Shown here piece after piece: positions 27,060-36,800 of a DNA stretch of 64,000 nt. This stretch comes from Rhodococcus triatomae BKS 15-14 (GTDB lineage Bacteria > Actinomycetota > Actinomycetes > Mycobacteriales > Mycobacteriaceae). How positions within the stretch are numbered: the first letter of the stretch is position 1; the number at the start of each line of letters is the position of its first letter. The stretch lies in assembly GCA_000341795.1 (NCBI GenBank), contig AODO01000014.1:62001-126000 (forward strand). Direction: 5' to 3'. The translations under genes were made by a program, and so were the position numbers. The notes beneath the pieces are model-generated. The model ran no database searches. It saw only the letters and a list, made by a program, of their open reading frames with translations, and was not told the DNA's origin.

Positions 27060-27103
27060 GTTCAGCATATCTGAACAACGAAGCGAAGTCAGACAATCTG
27101 AAC
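27060..27103. promoter_or_regulatory. Tandem operators for the XRE-TetR regulator
   Basis: GTTCAGCATATCTGAAC (27060-27076) has perfect 6-base arms with a 5-base spacer. AGTCAGACAATCTGAAC (27087-27103) is a near copy with one degenerate arm. Centres are 27 bases apart, in the 186-base gap between the regulator (start 27046) and the operon (start 27233). Two sites suit a regulator with two DNA-binding domains. Confidence 0.7.
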
Positions 27104-27232
27104 GACCCAGGAAGGCGGGAAACTTGTGTATATCGACTAATGAACGCCGTGGTTGACCCGGCTGCGACGGCTGTGGCAACCTGGCGGGCAGTCCGAGCGA
27201 TCGCTCGGAAGTCACGACGGAGGAGAGTATCC

Positions 27233-28438
27233 GTGGCTATCGACCTGTCCTATTCGCCCGATGTGGAGTCGCTGATCGAGCGGACTCGTGCCTTCACCCG
27301 GGATCACGTACTGCCGATCGAGGACGCGAACGCGGGTGACATCGCCGTCGCCGGTGGCGACGACATCCGGGTGAAGCTGCAGCAGGCGGCACGGGACGCA
27401 GGCGTGTTCGCGCCGCACGCGCCGATCGAGTACGGCGGCCACGGCCTGAACATGTCGGATCGGGCGCCCGTGTTCGAGGAGGCCGGGTACTCGCTGTTCG
27501 GGCCGACGGCGCTGAACATCGCCGCCCCGGACGAGGGCAACGTCCACATGCTCGCGCACATCGCGAATCCCGAGCAGAAGGAGCAGTACCTCGCGCCGCT
27601 CGCCGCCGGGGACGTGCGGTCGGCGTTCGCGATGACCGAACCGGCACCGGGCGCAGGCGCCGACCCGTCGGCGCTGACGACGCGTGCCGTCAAGGCCGAC
27701 GGCGGCTGGCGGATCAACGGACACAAGTGGTTCATCACCGGCGCGGACGGTGCGGGCTTCTTCATCATCTTCGCCCGCACCGCGGGCGAGCCCGGTGACC
27801 GCGGCGGCGCGACGATGTTCCTCACCCCCGCGGACGCCCCCGGCATCCGGGTCGGCCGACACATCGACACCCTCGACAAGTCGATGCTCGGTGGGCACTG
27901 CGAGGTGTTCTTCGAGGACCTCCTGGTCCCGGACTCCGCGGTGCTCGGCGAGGTGGACCGCGGCTTCGAGTACGCGCAGGTGCGCCTCGGGCCCGCCCGC
28001 ATGACCCACGTGATGCGCTGGCTCGGTGCCGCCCGCCGCGGGCACGACATCGCCGTCGACTACGTGGCGCAGCGCGAGGCGTTCGGTGCGAAGCTCGGCG
28101 ATCTGGGGATGGTGCAGCAGATGGTCGCGGACAACGAGATCGACATCGCCGCCACCCGCGCACTGCTCACCCGCGCGTGCTGGGAGCTCGACCAGGGCGA
28201 CAAGGCGGCCAATTCGACGGCGATCGCCAAGACGTTCGCCGCCGAGGCCATCTTCCGGATCGTCGATCGCAGCGTCCAGATGTGCGGCGGCATGGGCGTT
28301 TCCGGCGATCTTCCGCTGGCCCGCCTCTCGCGCGAGGTCCGGCCCTTCCGCGTGTACGACGGTCCGTCCGAGGTGCATCGCTGGGCGATCGCCAAGCGTG
28401 TCGTCGGCGCCGCCAAGCGCGCTCGGCGGGAGTCCTGA
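27233..28438 (+). CDS. Acyl-CoA dehydrogenase of the ACAD10/ACAD11 (LvaC-like) type
   Basis: A 401-residue flavoprotein. FAMTEPAPGAGADPSALTTR, GWRINGHKWFITGADGAGFF, GGHCEVFFEDLLVPDSAVLG, RLGPARMTHVMRWLGAARRG, CGGMGVSGDLPLARLSREV and the C-terminal YDGPSEVHRW track the dehydrogenase half of vertebrate ACAD11, where the end motif is DGPDEVH rather than the usual EGTSEIQ. Such enzymes act on phosphorylated 4-hydroxyacyl-CoAs. The adjoining gene encodes the matching kinase-like half. GTG 27233 has GGAGGAGAG upstream; the long open frame before it is antisense to the regulator and is rejected. It is the first gene of a three-gene operon. Confidence 0.9.
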   Translation: MAIDLSYSPDVESLIERTRAFTRDHVLPIEDANAGDIAVAGGDDIRVKLQQAARDAGVFAPHAPIEYGGHGLNMSDRAPVFEEAGYSLFGPTALNIAAPDEGNVHMLAHIANPEQKEQYLAPLAAGDVRSAFAMTEPAPGAGADPSALTTRAVKADGGWRINGHKWFITGADGAGFFIIFARTAGEPGDRGGATMFLTPADAPGIRVGRHIDTLDKSMLGGHCEVFFEDLLVPDSAVLGEVDRGFEYAQVRLGPARMTHVMRWLGAARRGHDIAVDYVAQREAFGAKLGDLGMVQQMVADNEIDIAATRALLTRACWELDQGDKAANSTAIAKTFAAEAIFRIVDRSVQMCGGMGVSGDLPLARLSREVRPFRVYDGPSEVHRWAIAKRVVGAAKRARRES

Positions 28439-29460
28439 TGAGCCTTCCCGGCATGGACGTCGCCGCACTGCGCAGCTTTCTCGTCGACAGCGGCGTCGAG
28501 GTCGACGGCGACCTGGCCGTCGAGCTGGTCAGCGGCGGCCGCTCGAACCTGACGTTCAAGGCGGCGGATTCGTCGCGGACCTGGATCGTCCGGCGTCCGC
28601 CGACGAGCGGGCTGACGCCGTCGGCCCACGACATGGCCCGCGAGTTCCGGGTGACTCACGCCCTGCAGGACTCGGCGGTCCCGGTGGCGCGGACGGTGGC
28701 TTTCGACGAGGCGGGCACCGCGCTCGGCGCACAGATGACCGTCGTCGAGTTCGTCGACGGCCGGGTCGTGCGTGACCAGGACGACCTCTCGGCCCTGTCC
28801 GACGACGAGGTTCGCGTCTCGACGCATGCGCTCGTCCGGGTGCTCGCGGATCTGCACTCGGTGGACTTCCGGTCCGTCGGGCTGGGCGAGTTCGGCAGGC
28901 CCGACGGTTTCGTCGCACGTCAGGTGAAGCTGTGGGCCGGTCAGTGGGATCGGGTGAAGACCCGGGAACTGCCCGACGTCGCTCGTCTGCACGCTCGCCT
29001 CGCCGAGTCGATCCCCGAGTCGTCGGCGGCGTCGATCGTGCACGGCGACTTCAGGATCGACAACACGATCCTCGACTCCGCCGACCCCTCGAGGGTGAAG
29101 GCGGTCGTCGACTGGGAGATGTCCACGCTCGGTGATCCGCTGACCGACGCGGCGCTGATGTGTGTGTACCGCACGCCGGTCTTCGACCTGGTGCTCGGCT
29201 CGCAGGCGGCGTGGACGAGTCCGCGACTGCCGTCGCCGGACGAGCTCGCGCAGACCTACGCGACGGCATCGGGTCGCGACCTCGGGGACTGGAACTTCTA
29301 CCTGGCGTTGGCGAATTTCAAGCTCGGCGTCATCGGCGAGGGCATCACGCACCGCGCTCGACAGGGTTCCGACGCGGGGAGCGGCGCCGAGCGGGCCGCC
29401 GAGGCCACCGGTGAATTCATGGCAGCGGGCCTACGGGTCCTGGCAGGAGCATCAGCATGA
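28438..29460 (+). CDS. APH-family phosphotransferase, ACAD10/11 kinase-domain type (LvaA-like)
   Basis: A 340-residue protein kinase-fold phosphotransferase. SGGRSNLTFKAADSSRTWIV, the Lys-containing-strand equivalent RRPPTSGLTPSAHDMAREFR, the catalytic loop VHGDFRIDNTIL and metal-binding VVDWEMSTLGDPLTDAAL are in order. These match the N-terminal half of ACAD11 (GQSNPTF, AHQIDREF, HGDFRLDN, DWELSTIG). In the known pathway this domain phosphorylates the 4-hydroxyl of an acyl-CoA so that the dehydrogenase partner can eliminate it. It is not an aminoglycoside-resistance gene, despite the family name. Its ATG shares one base with the dehydrogenase stop, so the two are translationally coupled. Confidence 0.9.
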   Translation: MSLPGMDVAALRSFLVDSGVEVDGDLAVELVSGGRSNLTFKAADSSRTWIVRRPPTSGLTPSAHDMAREFRVTHALQDSAVPVARTVAFDEAGTALGAQMTVVEFVDGRVVRDQDDLSALSDDEVRVSTHALVRVLADLHSVDFRSVGLGEFGRPDGFVARQVKLWAGQWDRVKTRELPDVARLHARLAESIPESSAASIVHGDFRIDNTILDSADPSRVKAVVDWEMSTLGDPLTDAALMCVYRTPVFDLVLGSQAAWTSPRLPSPDELAQTYATASGRDLGDWNFYLALANFKLGVIGEGITHRARQGSDAGSGAERAAEATGEFMAAGLRVLAGASA

Positions 29461-30197
29461 GCGAGAAGAGCGCACTGGTCACCGGAGCGTCCCGCGGCAT
29501 CGGTTTCGGGATCGCCAACAGCCTTGCGAGTCAAGGGTATTCGCTGACCGTGTCGGCACGTGACGAGCAGCGGTTGGACGAGGTCGCCGACGCGCTCAAG
29601 GCGGCCGGCGCGCCCCGAGTGGTTGCGGAGGCCGGCGACCTGGCCGATCCGGACGCGGTCGGTCGGCTCGCCGAACGGCATGCGGCGGAGTTCGGCGCGA
29701 TGGACGCCTTGATCGTCAACGCGGGCGTCGGCACGGCCGGGGAGATCGGGGAGTTCCCGATGCGGCGGTTCGACAAGACGGTCGCCGTGAACCTGCGCGC
29801 ACCGGTCCTGCTGCTGCAGCAGTGCCTTCCGCTGCTGCGTGCCGGCGCGGCGGCGAACCCGGGCCGTGGCGCGAAGGTGGTGGCGCTGTCGTCGATCACC
29901 GGCGTGTACTCGGAGGCACAGCTCGGCGTGTACGGTGCGACGAAGGCCGCTCTGATCTCGCTGGTGTCGACCTTCAACGCGGAGGAGTCCGGCCGAGGAG
30001 TCACCGCGACGGCGATCTCGCCTGCGTATGTCGACACCGACATGAGCGCGTGGATCAAGGATCAGATCCCCGCCGAGGAGATGATCGAGGTCGGCGACAT
30101 CGTCGAGCTCGTCGACTCGCTGCTCCGTTTGTCGTCGAAGGCGGTGGTTCCGAACATCGTGGTGACGCGAGCGGGAACGGACGGGTACCGAGCCTGA
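29457..30197 (+). CDS. SDR-family oxidoreductase
   Basis: A 246-residue classical SDR overlapping the kinase-like gene by four bases. ALVTGASRGIGFGIANSLAS binds the cofactor, ALIVNAGVG is the NNAG equivalent, and the active site is Ser in VVALSSITG with YGATKAA. DTDMSAWIKD follows. As the third gene of the acyl-CoA dehydrogenase-phosphotransferase operon it may oxidise a hydroxyacyl-CoA intermediate or reduce a 4-oxoacyl-CoA to the 4-hydroxy compound that the kinase uses; both are inference. No terminator-like hairpin is seen immediately after it, but an inverted repeat lies 68 bases downstream. Confidence 0.88.
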   Translation: MSEKSALVTGASRGIGFGIANSLASQGYSLTVSARDEQRLDEVADALKAAGAPRVVAEAGDLADPDAVGRLAERHAAEFGAMDALIVNAGVGTAGEIGEFPMRRFDKTVAVNLRAPVLLLQQCLPLLRAGAAANPGRGAKVVALSSITGVYSEAQLGVYGATKAALISLVSTFNAEESGRGVTATAISPAYVDTDMSAWIKDQIPAEEMIEVGDIVELVDSLLRLSSKAVVPNIVVTRAGTDGYRA

Positions 30198-30264
30198 TCT
30201 GCCGCGGGTCGGCCGTGCGCCGACCCGTCACCGTGCAAATCTCCAGACAACTTCATACTGATTA

Positions 30265-30291
30265 GGTCAGGTCACGGATTGTGACCTGGCC
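30265..30291. promoter_or_regulatory. Inverted repeat CAGGTCAC/GTGACCTG
   Basis: CAGGTCAC (30268-30275) and GTGACCTG (30281-30288) are perfect 8-base arms with a 5-base spacer; two further pairs (GG 30265-30266, CC 30290-30291) extend it across one mismatch. A further half-site GTGACC lies at 30303-30308. It could be an operator for the NRPS transcript or a terminator for the SDR operon 68 bases upstream. Confidence 0.45.
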
Positions 30292-30572
30292 ATAATCATC
30301 TTGTGACCAGGGTTGCGGCCCGGTACGGACTCGATGGCACCCCGCCGACCTGGGGAAACGTGGGTAGACCCCGGTGCGGTGTCAGCGCCTCGCAGCACTT
30401 CCGTTCGTTCGAACGAGCAAGAGTTGGACGCTTGTCGGAGGATGTTGTCAATCAGCCTCGCCCGGGGTGGTCATCGGGGTAAGTTGCCTCCAGCGACTGG
30501 AAGCAAACCGCATCCGTCGTGGTTGGTTGGACCGCCCGTGGGCGGAGTGATTGTCTTTCGGGAGGGCGATCT

Positions 30573-30719
30573 GTGAGCACACAATGGAATGACGGACACC
30601 ATCTGATGTGTTCCACCTCGACCGCTGCTGCCGTACGGGTGTCGAACGCCGGGAGCGGTGCCTCCTCGCCGCCGACGATTCGCCCGCGATCGGCCGCCCG
30701 GCGGAGTCGGACGCGCTGA
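30573..30719 (+). CDS. Candidate 48-codon leader ORF upstream of the NRPS
   Basis: GTG 30573 is preceded by GGAGGG with a six-base gap, close to ideal for translation. The frame reads MSTQWNDGHHLMCSTSTAAA and ends in a basic tail, RPRSAARRSRTR, stopping 135 bases before the NRPS start. There is one Cys and a paired His. No family is recognised. It may be a regulatory leader peptide, a small protein, or chance; its ribosome binding site is its main support. Confidence 0.35.
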   Translation: MSTQWNDGHHLMCSTSTAAAVRVSNAGSGASSPPTIRPRSAARRSRTR

Positions 30720-30854
30720 CCGATCGGCCCTCGCGTCGGCGAGCGCGCATGCAATTCAGCCGTATTCGGCTTCATTACTGACGTAATCCATCTCGACTCG
30801 CTCAACCCGATTCCGTGCGAGCTGTGTTCGTTGTCGTGTGCCCGCGATGTCGAG

Positions 30855-33800
30855 ATGTCCGTGGGAACAAGTGAACCGTTCCGGAATCAGGGGTATGTGT
30901 TGACCGCCATCGAAGGATTCGACAGCACCGACTTCGACCGCACAGTCCAGGCCGAAGGTGTCGAGCAGATCGATGTTTTCCCACTCTCGCCGGCGCAGCT
31001 CGGCATGTGGTACGCGCAGCATGTCGACCCCGAGGTTCCGATCAACATCGCACAGTACGTGGACCTGCGCGGTCATCTCAACGCCGCGGTGCTGGAACAG
31101 GCGTGCATCATCGCTTCTCAGGAGATGGAGACCGGTTACCTTCGACTGACCGAGATCGACGGCTCGCCGCACCAGGTCGTCGACCGCACCATCACCGACC
31201 ACGTGAAGGTTCTCGACATGCGCGGCGAGGTGGATCCGGTCGCCGCCGCGCTCGAGTGGATGCGTACCGACTTCGCGGAACCCCTTGATCTCCTTGAGGA
31301 TCGCCTCATCGCGGGCGCGTCCATTCGCATCGAGGACGAGCGCTACTTCTGGTACAGCCGTGTGCACCACATCGCGCTCGACGGCTTCGGCGCGATGACG
31401 TACATGAACCGCGTCGCCGAGGTGTACACCGCGCTTCTGGAGGATCAGGCGATCCGCCCGGGCAAGGTGTGGAACCTGCGGAGTCTCTACGAGTCGGAGA
31501 TGGCGTACCGCGAGAGCACGCGATTCGCGTCCGACCGCGACTACTGGGCGCAGCAGGTGTCCGGCATGGAAGAAGGCACCAGTCTGGTGAATCGGACCGC
31601 CGCGCCCGCGACGGTCAACGGGATCGCGAGTGCCGCACTGTCCGCGGACGCGACGGTGGCGCTCGACGAGGCCGTTCGCCGCCATTCCTCGTCGCCGTCG
31701 GGCCTGCTCATCGCGGCCTTCGCCGCGTACCTCGCGCAGGCGACGGGCAACGACGAGGTCATTCTGTCCCTGCCGGTGACCGCTCGCACCACCGCCATCA
31801 TGCGCAACTCGGGCGGCATGCTCTCGAACGTCGTTCCGCTGCGGCTGCGCGTTGCCGAGGGCACCACGGTCGCCGAACTCCTGTCGTCGGTGGCGACCGC
31901 CGTCGCGGGAGCGCTCCGGCACCAGCGGTACCGCCACGAGGACATCCGGCGTGATTCTGCCGCTGCCGGTGGCGGTTCGGCCTCGACCGTGCAGCGTGAC
32001 CTGCTGGGTCCGCTGGTGAACATCATGCTGTTCCACGACGAGGTCTCACTCGGCCCCGTCCTCGGTGAGTTCCATGTCCTGTCCACCGGCACCGTCGAAG
32101 ATCTCGCTGTCAACTTCTATCAGAGCGTCGGTGGGGCCCGAACCCACGTCGACTTCGAGACGAACCCGAACCTCTACACGAACGACGAGGCAGCAGCACA
32201 TCATTCGCGCTTCCTCCGCTTCTTTGCGGACTTCCTCACCGCGGGCGCCGACGACCGCGTCCGGGACCTGGAACTGCTGTCGCCGGACGAGCGGGCGCTC
32301 GTCGTCGAGACCTGGAACGCCACCGGGGCCGGTTTTCCCGAAGGCACGCTGGTGTCGATGTTCGAACGTCAGGTGGAGCGCACCCCGGATGCAGTCGCAC
32401 TGACCTTCGAGGGTGAGTCGCTCACATACCGCCGGTTCGCCAGTCGCGTCAATCGCCTTGCGCGGCTGCTGATCTCCTCGGGAGTGGGCCCGGACGAGCT
32501 GGTCGCCGTGGCGATCCGGCGGTCCCTGGACCTGATGGTCGCGGTGTACGCGGTGCAGGCTGCGGGTGGTGCCTACGTTCCGGTGGATCCGGATCAGCCG
32601 GCGGACCGGATCGGGCACATCCTGGACACGGCGCGGCCGGTCGCGGTGCTGTCGACGTCGCGGGACGATGTCGAGGGTGCGGGGGACAGGTCTGTCCTGT
32701 GCATCGATGCCGTTGATCTCGAGGTGTTCTCGGATTCACCGATCGGAGAGGCCGAACGCGGCGCGCTGCGTCCGGAGAATGCCGCCTACGTGATCTTCAC
32801 GTCGGGTTCGACGGGGCGTCCGAAGGGTGTGGCGGTGTCGCACGGGGCGATCGTGAATCGTCTGGTGTGGATGCAGTCCGAGTACCCGCTCGGTGCCCGC
32901 GACGTGGTGTTGCAGAAGACGCCGGTGACGTTCGACGTGTCGGTGTGGGAGTTGTTCTGGCCGTTGCAGGTGGGTGCGCGTCTGGTGGTGGCGGTGCCGG
33001 ACGGGCATCGCGACCCCGCGTACCTGTCGAGGGTGATGGCGGAGGAGGACGTGACGACGGCGCACTTCGTGCCGTCGATGCTGGCCGTGTTCGCGGCGCA
33101 CCTGGGTTCCGCCGAGCGTCTGCCGAGGTCGTTGCGTCAGGTGTTCGCCTCGGGTGAGGCGCTGACGCCGCAGACCGCGACGGTCCTGCGTACCGCACTC
33201 CCGGCCACGCGCCTGCACAATCTCTACGGACCGACGGAGGCGGCGGTCGACGTCACGTTCCACGAGGTGACCGAGGCCGACGTCGTCACGGTGCCGATCG
33301 GTGCGCCGGTGTGGAACACGCAGGTGTTCGTGTTGGATGCGCGGTTGCGTCCGGTGCCGGTGGGTGTTGCGGGTGAGTTGTACCTGGCGGGCACGCAGTT
33401 GGCCACCGCCTATGTCGGCCGCAGCGACCTGACGTCCGATCGGTTCGTCGCCAACCCGTTCGCCGTCGGAGCGCGGATGTACCGTACGGGTGACCTGGTG
33501 TCGTGGAACGGTGTCGGTGAGCTGGAGTACCTCGGTCGTACCGATTTCCAGGTGAAGCTGCGCGGTCTGCGGATCGAGCTCGGCGAGATCGAATCTGCAC
33601 TCCTGGCGGATGGGTCGGTGGCGCAGGCGGTGGTCGTGGTCCGCGCCGACGACAACGGACTCGAACAGCTCGTCGCCTATCTCGTCCCCACCGCGGGAAG
33701 CGCACCGCAGTCGACCGCCCTGCGTTCCGCGCTCGAGCGGATCCTGCCGGCGTACATGGTGCCGTCGGCGTTCGTGGTTCTGGACGCCTTCCCTCTGAAC

Positions 33801-36800
33801 GCATCCGGCAAGCTGGACCGCAGGGCGCTGCCCGCACCGGTGTTCGAGGTCCGTGAGTTCCGCGCACCACGCACTGCGTCCGAGGAGATCGTCGCCGGTA
33901 TCTTCGCCGACATCCTCGGGCTCGAGCGCGCCGGCCTCGACGACAACTTCTTCGAGCTCGGTGGCAACTCGCTGATCGCCAACCAGGTGGTGGCGAGGAT
34001 CGGCGCCGCATTCGGGATCCGGCTCGGTGTCCGCGCCCTGTTCGAGGCACCCACCGTCGGTGGCATCACCGCCCGCGCGGAAGCTGCCGCGCAGAGCGGC
34101 GACGACCGGCTCCCGCTGGTGGCCGGGCCGCGTCCCGCCGTGATTCCGTTGTCGCTCGCTCAGCAGCGCATGTGGTTCCTCAACCAGTTCGACACCACCG
34201 CCGCGACGTACAACCTGCCGCTGGTCGTCCGCCTGACCGGGCGGACCGACACCGCGGCGCTGCGAGCAGCACTGCTCGACGTGCTGGCTCGGCACGAATC
34301 GCTGCGGACCGTCTTCCCGGACTCGGAGGACGGCGCACACCAGGTGGTGCTCCCCGTCGGCGAGGTCGATCTCGACGTGGTCGCGGAACGGGTCTCCGAA
34401 GACGAGCTGCCCGTGCGCCTCGCCGATTTCGCGTCGACCGGATTCGACGTCAGCGCCGAGATCCCGTTGCGGGTCGGGCTGTTCCAGGTGGCCGCCGACG
34501 AGCTGGCCGTGGCGCTGGTCGTGCACCACATCGCGGCCGACGGTCTGTCGTGGGCGGTGCTCGCACGCGATGTGATGACCGCGTACACGGCGCGGTCCGC
34601 CGGCCTCGAGCCCGGCTGGTCCCCGCTGGCGGTGCAGTACGCCGACTACACCCTCTGGCAGCATCAGGTCCTCGGTTCCGAGGACGATCCGAACTCGCTC
34701 GCGGCCGGCCAGATCGAGTTCTGGAAGCGGGAACTCGCCGGACTTCCCGACCAGCTGGATCTGCCGTCGGACCGTCCGCGGCCCGTCGTGCAGTCCTTCG
34801 CCGGCGGCCGGTTCGCGTTCGACATCCCTGCCGAGGTTCGGGCGGGGGTGACGTCCCTGGCGCGCGAGCAGGGCGTCACGACCTTCATGGTGGTGCACAC
34901 CGCGCTGGCCGTCCTGCTCGCCCGGCTGTCCGGCACGTCCGACATCGCCATCGGCACCCCGGTCGGCGGACGCGGCGAGCAGTCCCTCGACGACGTGATC
35001 GGCATGTTCGTCAACACGCTGGTCCTGCGAACCGAGGTGGACCCGGGTGCACTGTTCGTCGACCTGCTGGGGCAGGTCCGAGACCGTGACCTCGCGGCAC
35101 TGGCCACCGCCGACGTGCCGTTCGAGCGGCTCGTGCAGGTACTCAACCCCCAGCGGTCGACGGCGCGGCACCCGCTGTTCCAGGTGAGTCTGTCCTTCGA
35201 GAACATGGGCGCCGCCGAGCTCGAACTGCCCGGTCTGACCGTCTCCGCCGCGGAAGTCCAGGTCGACGTCGCGAAGTTCGACCTGCAGCTGACCGTGCGG
35301 GACGAGCCGGGTTCCGCGGACGCGATGCCTGCCGAATTCGTCTATGCCACGGATCTGTTCGACGAGAGCACGGTCGCAGGTTTCGCCGAGCGGTTCCTGC
35401 GAATCCTCACCGCGATCACGGCGTCGTCGGTCGTCCCGGTGGGCGACCTGGAGATCCTCGGTGACGACGAGCGCACCGACCTGCTGAGCCGGTCGGGTGA
35501 CCTCGACATCGACGGACGATTCCTCCCGGAGATCCTGACCGCAGCCGCAGCCGCGAATCCCACCGGCATCGCGGTGTCGGACCAGGGCCGCGAACTCACC
35601 TACCGGGAGCTCGACGAGCGCTCCTCGCGGCTCGCCCGGCTGCTGATCGCGCGCGGCGCAGGTCCCGAAACCACCATCGCCGTCGCGCTCACCCGGTCGC
35701 TCGAATCCGTCCTGGCCGTGTGGGCCGCGGCGAAGACCGGGGCCGCGTTCGTCCCTGTCGACCCGAACTACCCGATCGACCGCATCGCCTACATGGTCGA
35801 GGATTCCGGTGCCGTCGTCGGCATCACCCGCGACGCCTTCGTCGCCCGGCTGCCCACCGGAATCGAGTGGCTGCCGCTCGACGGTGCCTCTCTGCATGCA
35901 GAGCTGGCCGCTGTCCCGGCGACCATCCTGAACGATCGCGATCGGGTCCGGCCGCTGCACCTCGCGAACGTGGCGTACGTGATCTACACGTCGGGCTCGA
36001 CCGGTCGGCCGAAGGGTGTCGCGGTCAGTCACGCGGGACTCGCGGCGGTCGTCGCCGACCAGCGCGCCGCCTTCGGCGCAACGCCGGATTCGCGCGTCCT
36101 GCACTTCGTGTCGCCCAGCTTCGACGTCTCCGTGTACGAGATGCTGCTCGCACACGGATCCGCGGGAACGCTCGTCATCGCCCCGCCGACCCTCTACGGT
36201 GGGCCCGAACTCGCGGAACTCATGCGGCGCGAGCGGGTCACCCATGCCTCGGTGACCCCGGCCGCACTCGCCGCCGTGGACCCCTCCGATCTCACCGATC
36301 TGTCCATGGTGATGGTCGCAGGCGAGGCGTGCCCGCCGGAACTGGTCGCGCGGTGGAGCGCCGTGTGCGACTTCGTGAACGGTTACGGACCGACCGAGGC
36401 GACCATCATCGCGACCGCGACGGGACCTCTCGGCGCCGATCTCGCCATCACCATCGGCCGCCCGGTGAGCGGCATCCGGACCCTGGTTCTGGACGGGCGG
36501 CTGCGTCCCGTTCCTGTCGGAACCGTGGGTGAACTGTATCTCGTGGGTGCGGGGCTGGCCCGCGGCTACCGGGACCGGCCGGACCTGACGGCGGACCGCT
36601 TCGTCGCGGACCCCACCGGACCGGTGGGTGGTCGGATGTACCGGACCGGTGACCTGGTGCGGTGGACCACCGGTGGCGAGCTGGACTATCTGGGACGCAG
36701 TGACTTCCAGGTCAAGGTCCGCGGTTTCCGCATCGAGCTCGGCGAGATCGACTCGGCGCTGTCGGCGCAGCCCGGCGTCGAGTTCGCGGTCACCATCGGG

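Larger units (their letters stand above)
30198..30854. other. 657-base region between the SDR gene and the NRPS gene
   Basis: No conserved protein is encoded here. It contains the inverted repeat at 30265-30291, a run of GTGACC half-repeats (30281, 30303), a small frame with a strong ribosome binding site (30573-30719), and an AT-richer stretch at about 30749-30790 that includes a short AGCCG/CGGCT hairpin (30758-30771). The NRPS promoter is probably in this last part or upstream of the small frame. The remainder shows nothing I can name. Confidence 0.6.
30960..34098 (+). other. NRPS module 1: starter-like C, A (Ser), PCP
   Basis: The C domain begins [17 protein letters not shown], has HHIALDG, and follows the EntF pattern ([47 protein letters not shown]) rather than that of C2-C9. 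No carrier precedes it, so it probably takes an acyl or aryl group from outside. The A-domain pocket reads D-V-W-H-F-S-L-V-D-K, the standard serine code. Carrier Ser near residue 1039. Confidence 0.92.

Noticed and set aside
26276-27232. Upstream extension of the acyl-CoA dehydrogenase frame at 27233
   Set aside because: It is antisense to the XRE-TetR regulator and passes through the tandem operators. GTG 27233 has a clear ribosome binding site.
28438-29460. Aminoglycoside-resistance phosphotransferase
   Set aside because: The kinase fold is shared, but the motifs and operon partner match the ACAD10/11 kinase half, so an antibiotic-resistance role is not supported.
30262-30280. Possible IdeR/DmdR iron box upstream of the NRPS
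   Set aside because: TTAGGTCAGG matches the left half of the consensus well, but the right half does not (no CCTAA). The real symmetry there is the CAGGTCAC/GTGACCTG repeat. Without an iron box or siderophore genes I do not call this a siderophore locus.
30452-30805. 117-codon minus-strand frame in the NRPS leader region
   Set aside because: It has no recognisable domain, poor amino-acid composition and no convincing ribosome binding site, and it overlaps the better-supported small plus-strand frame.
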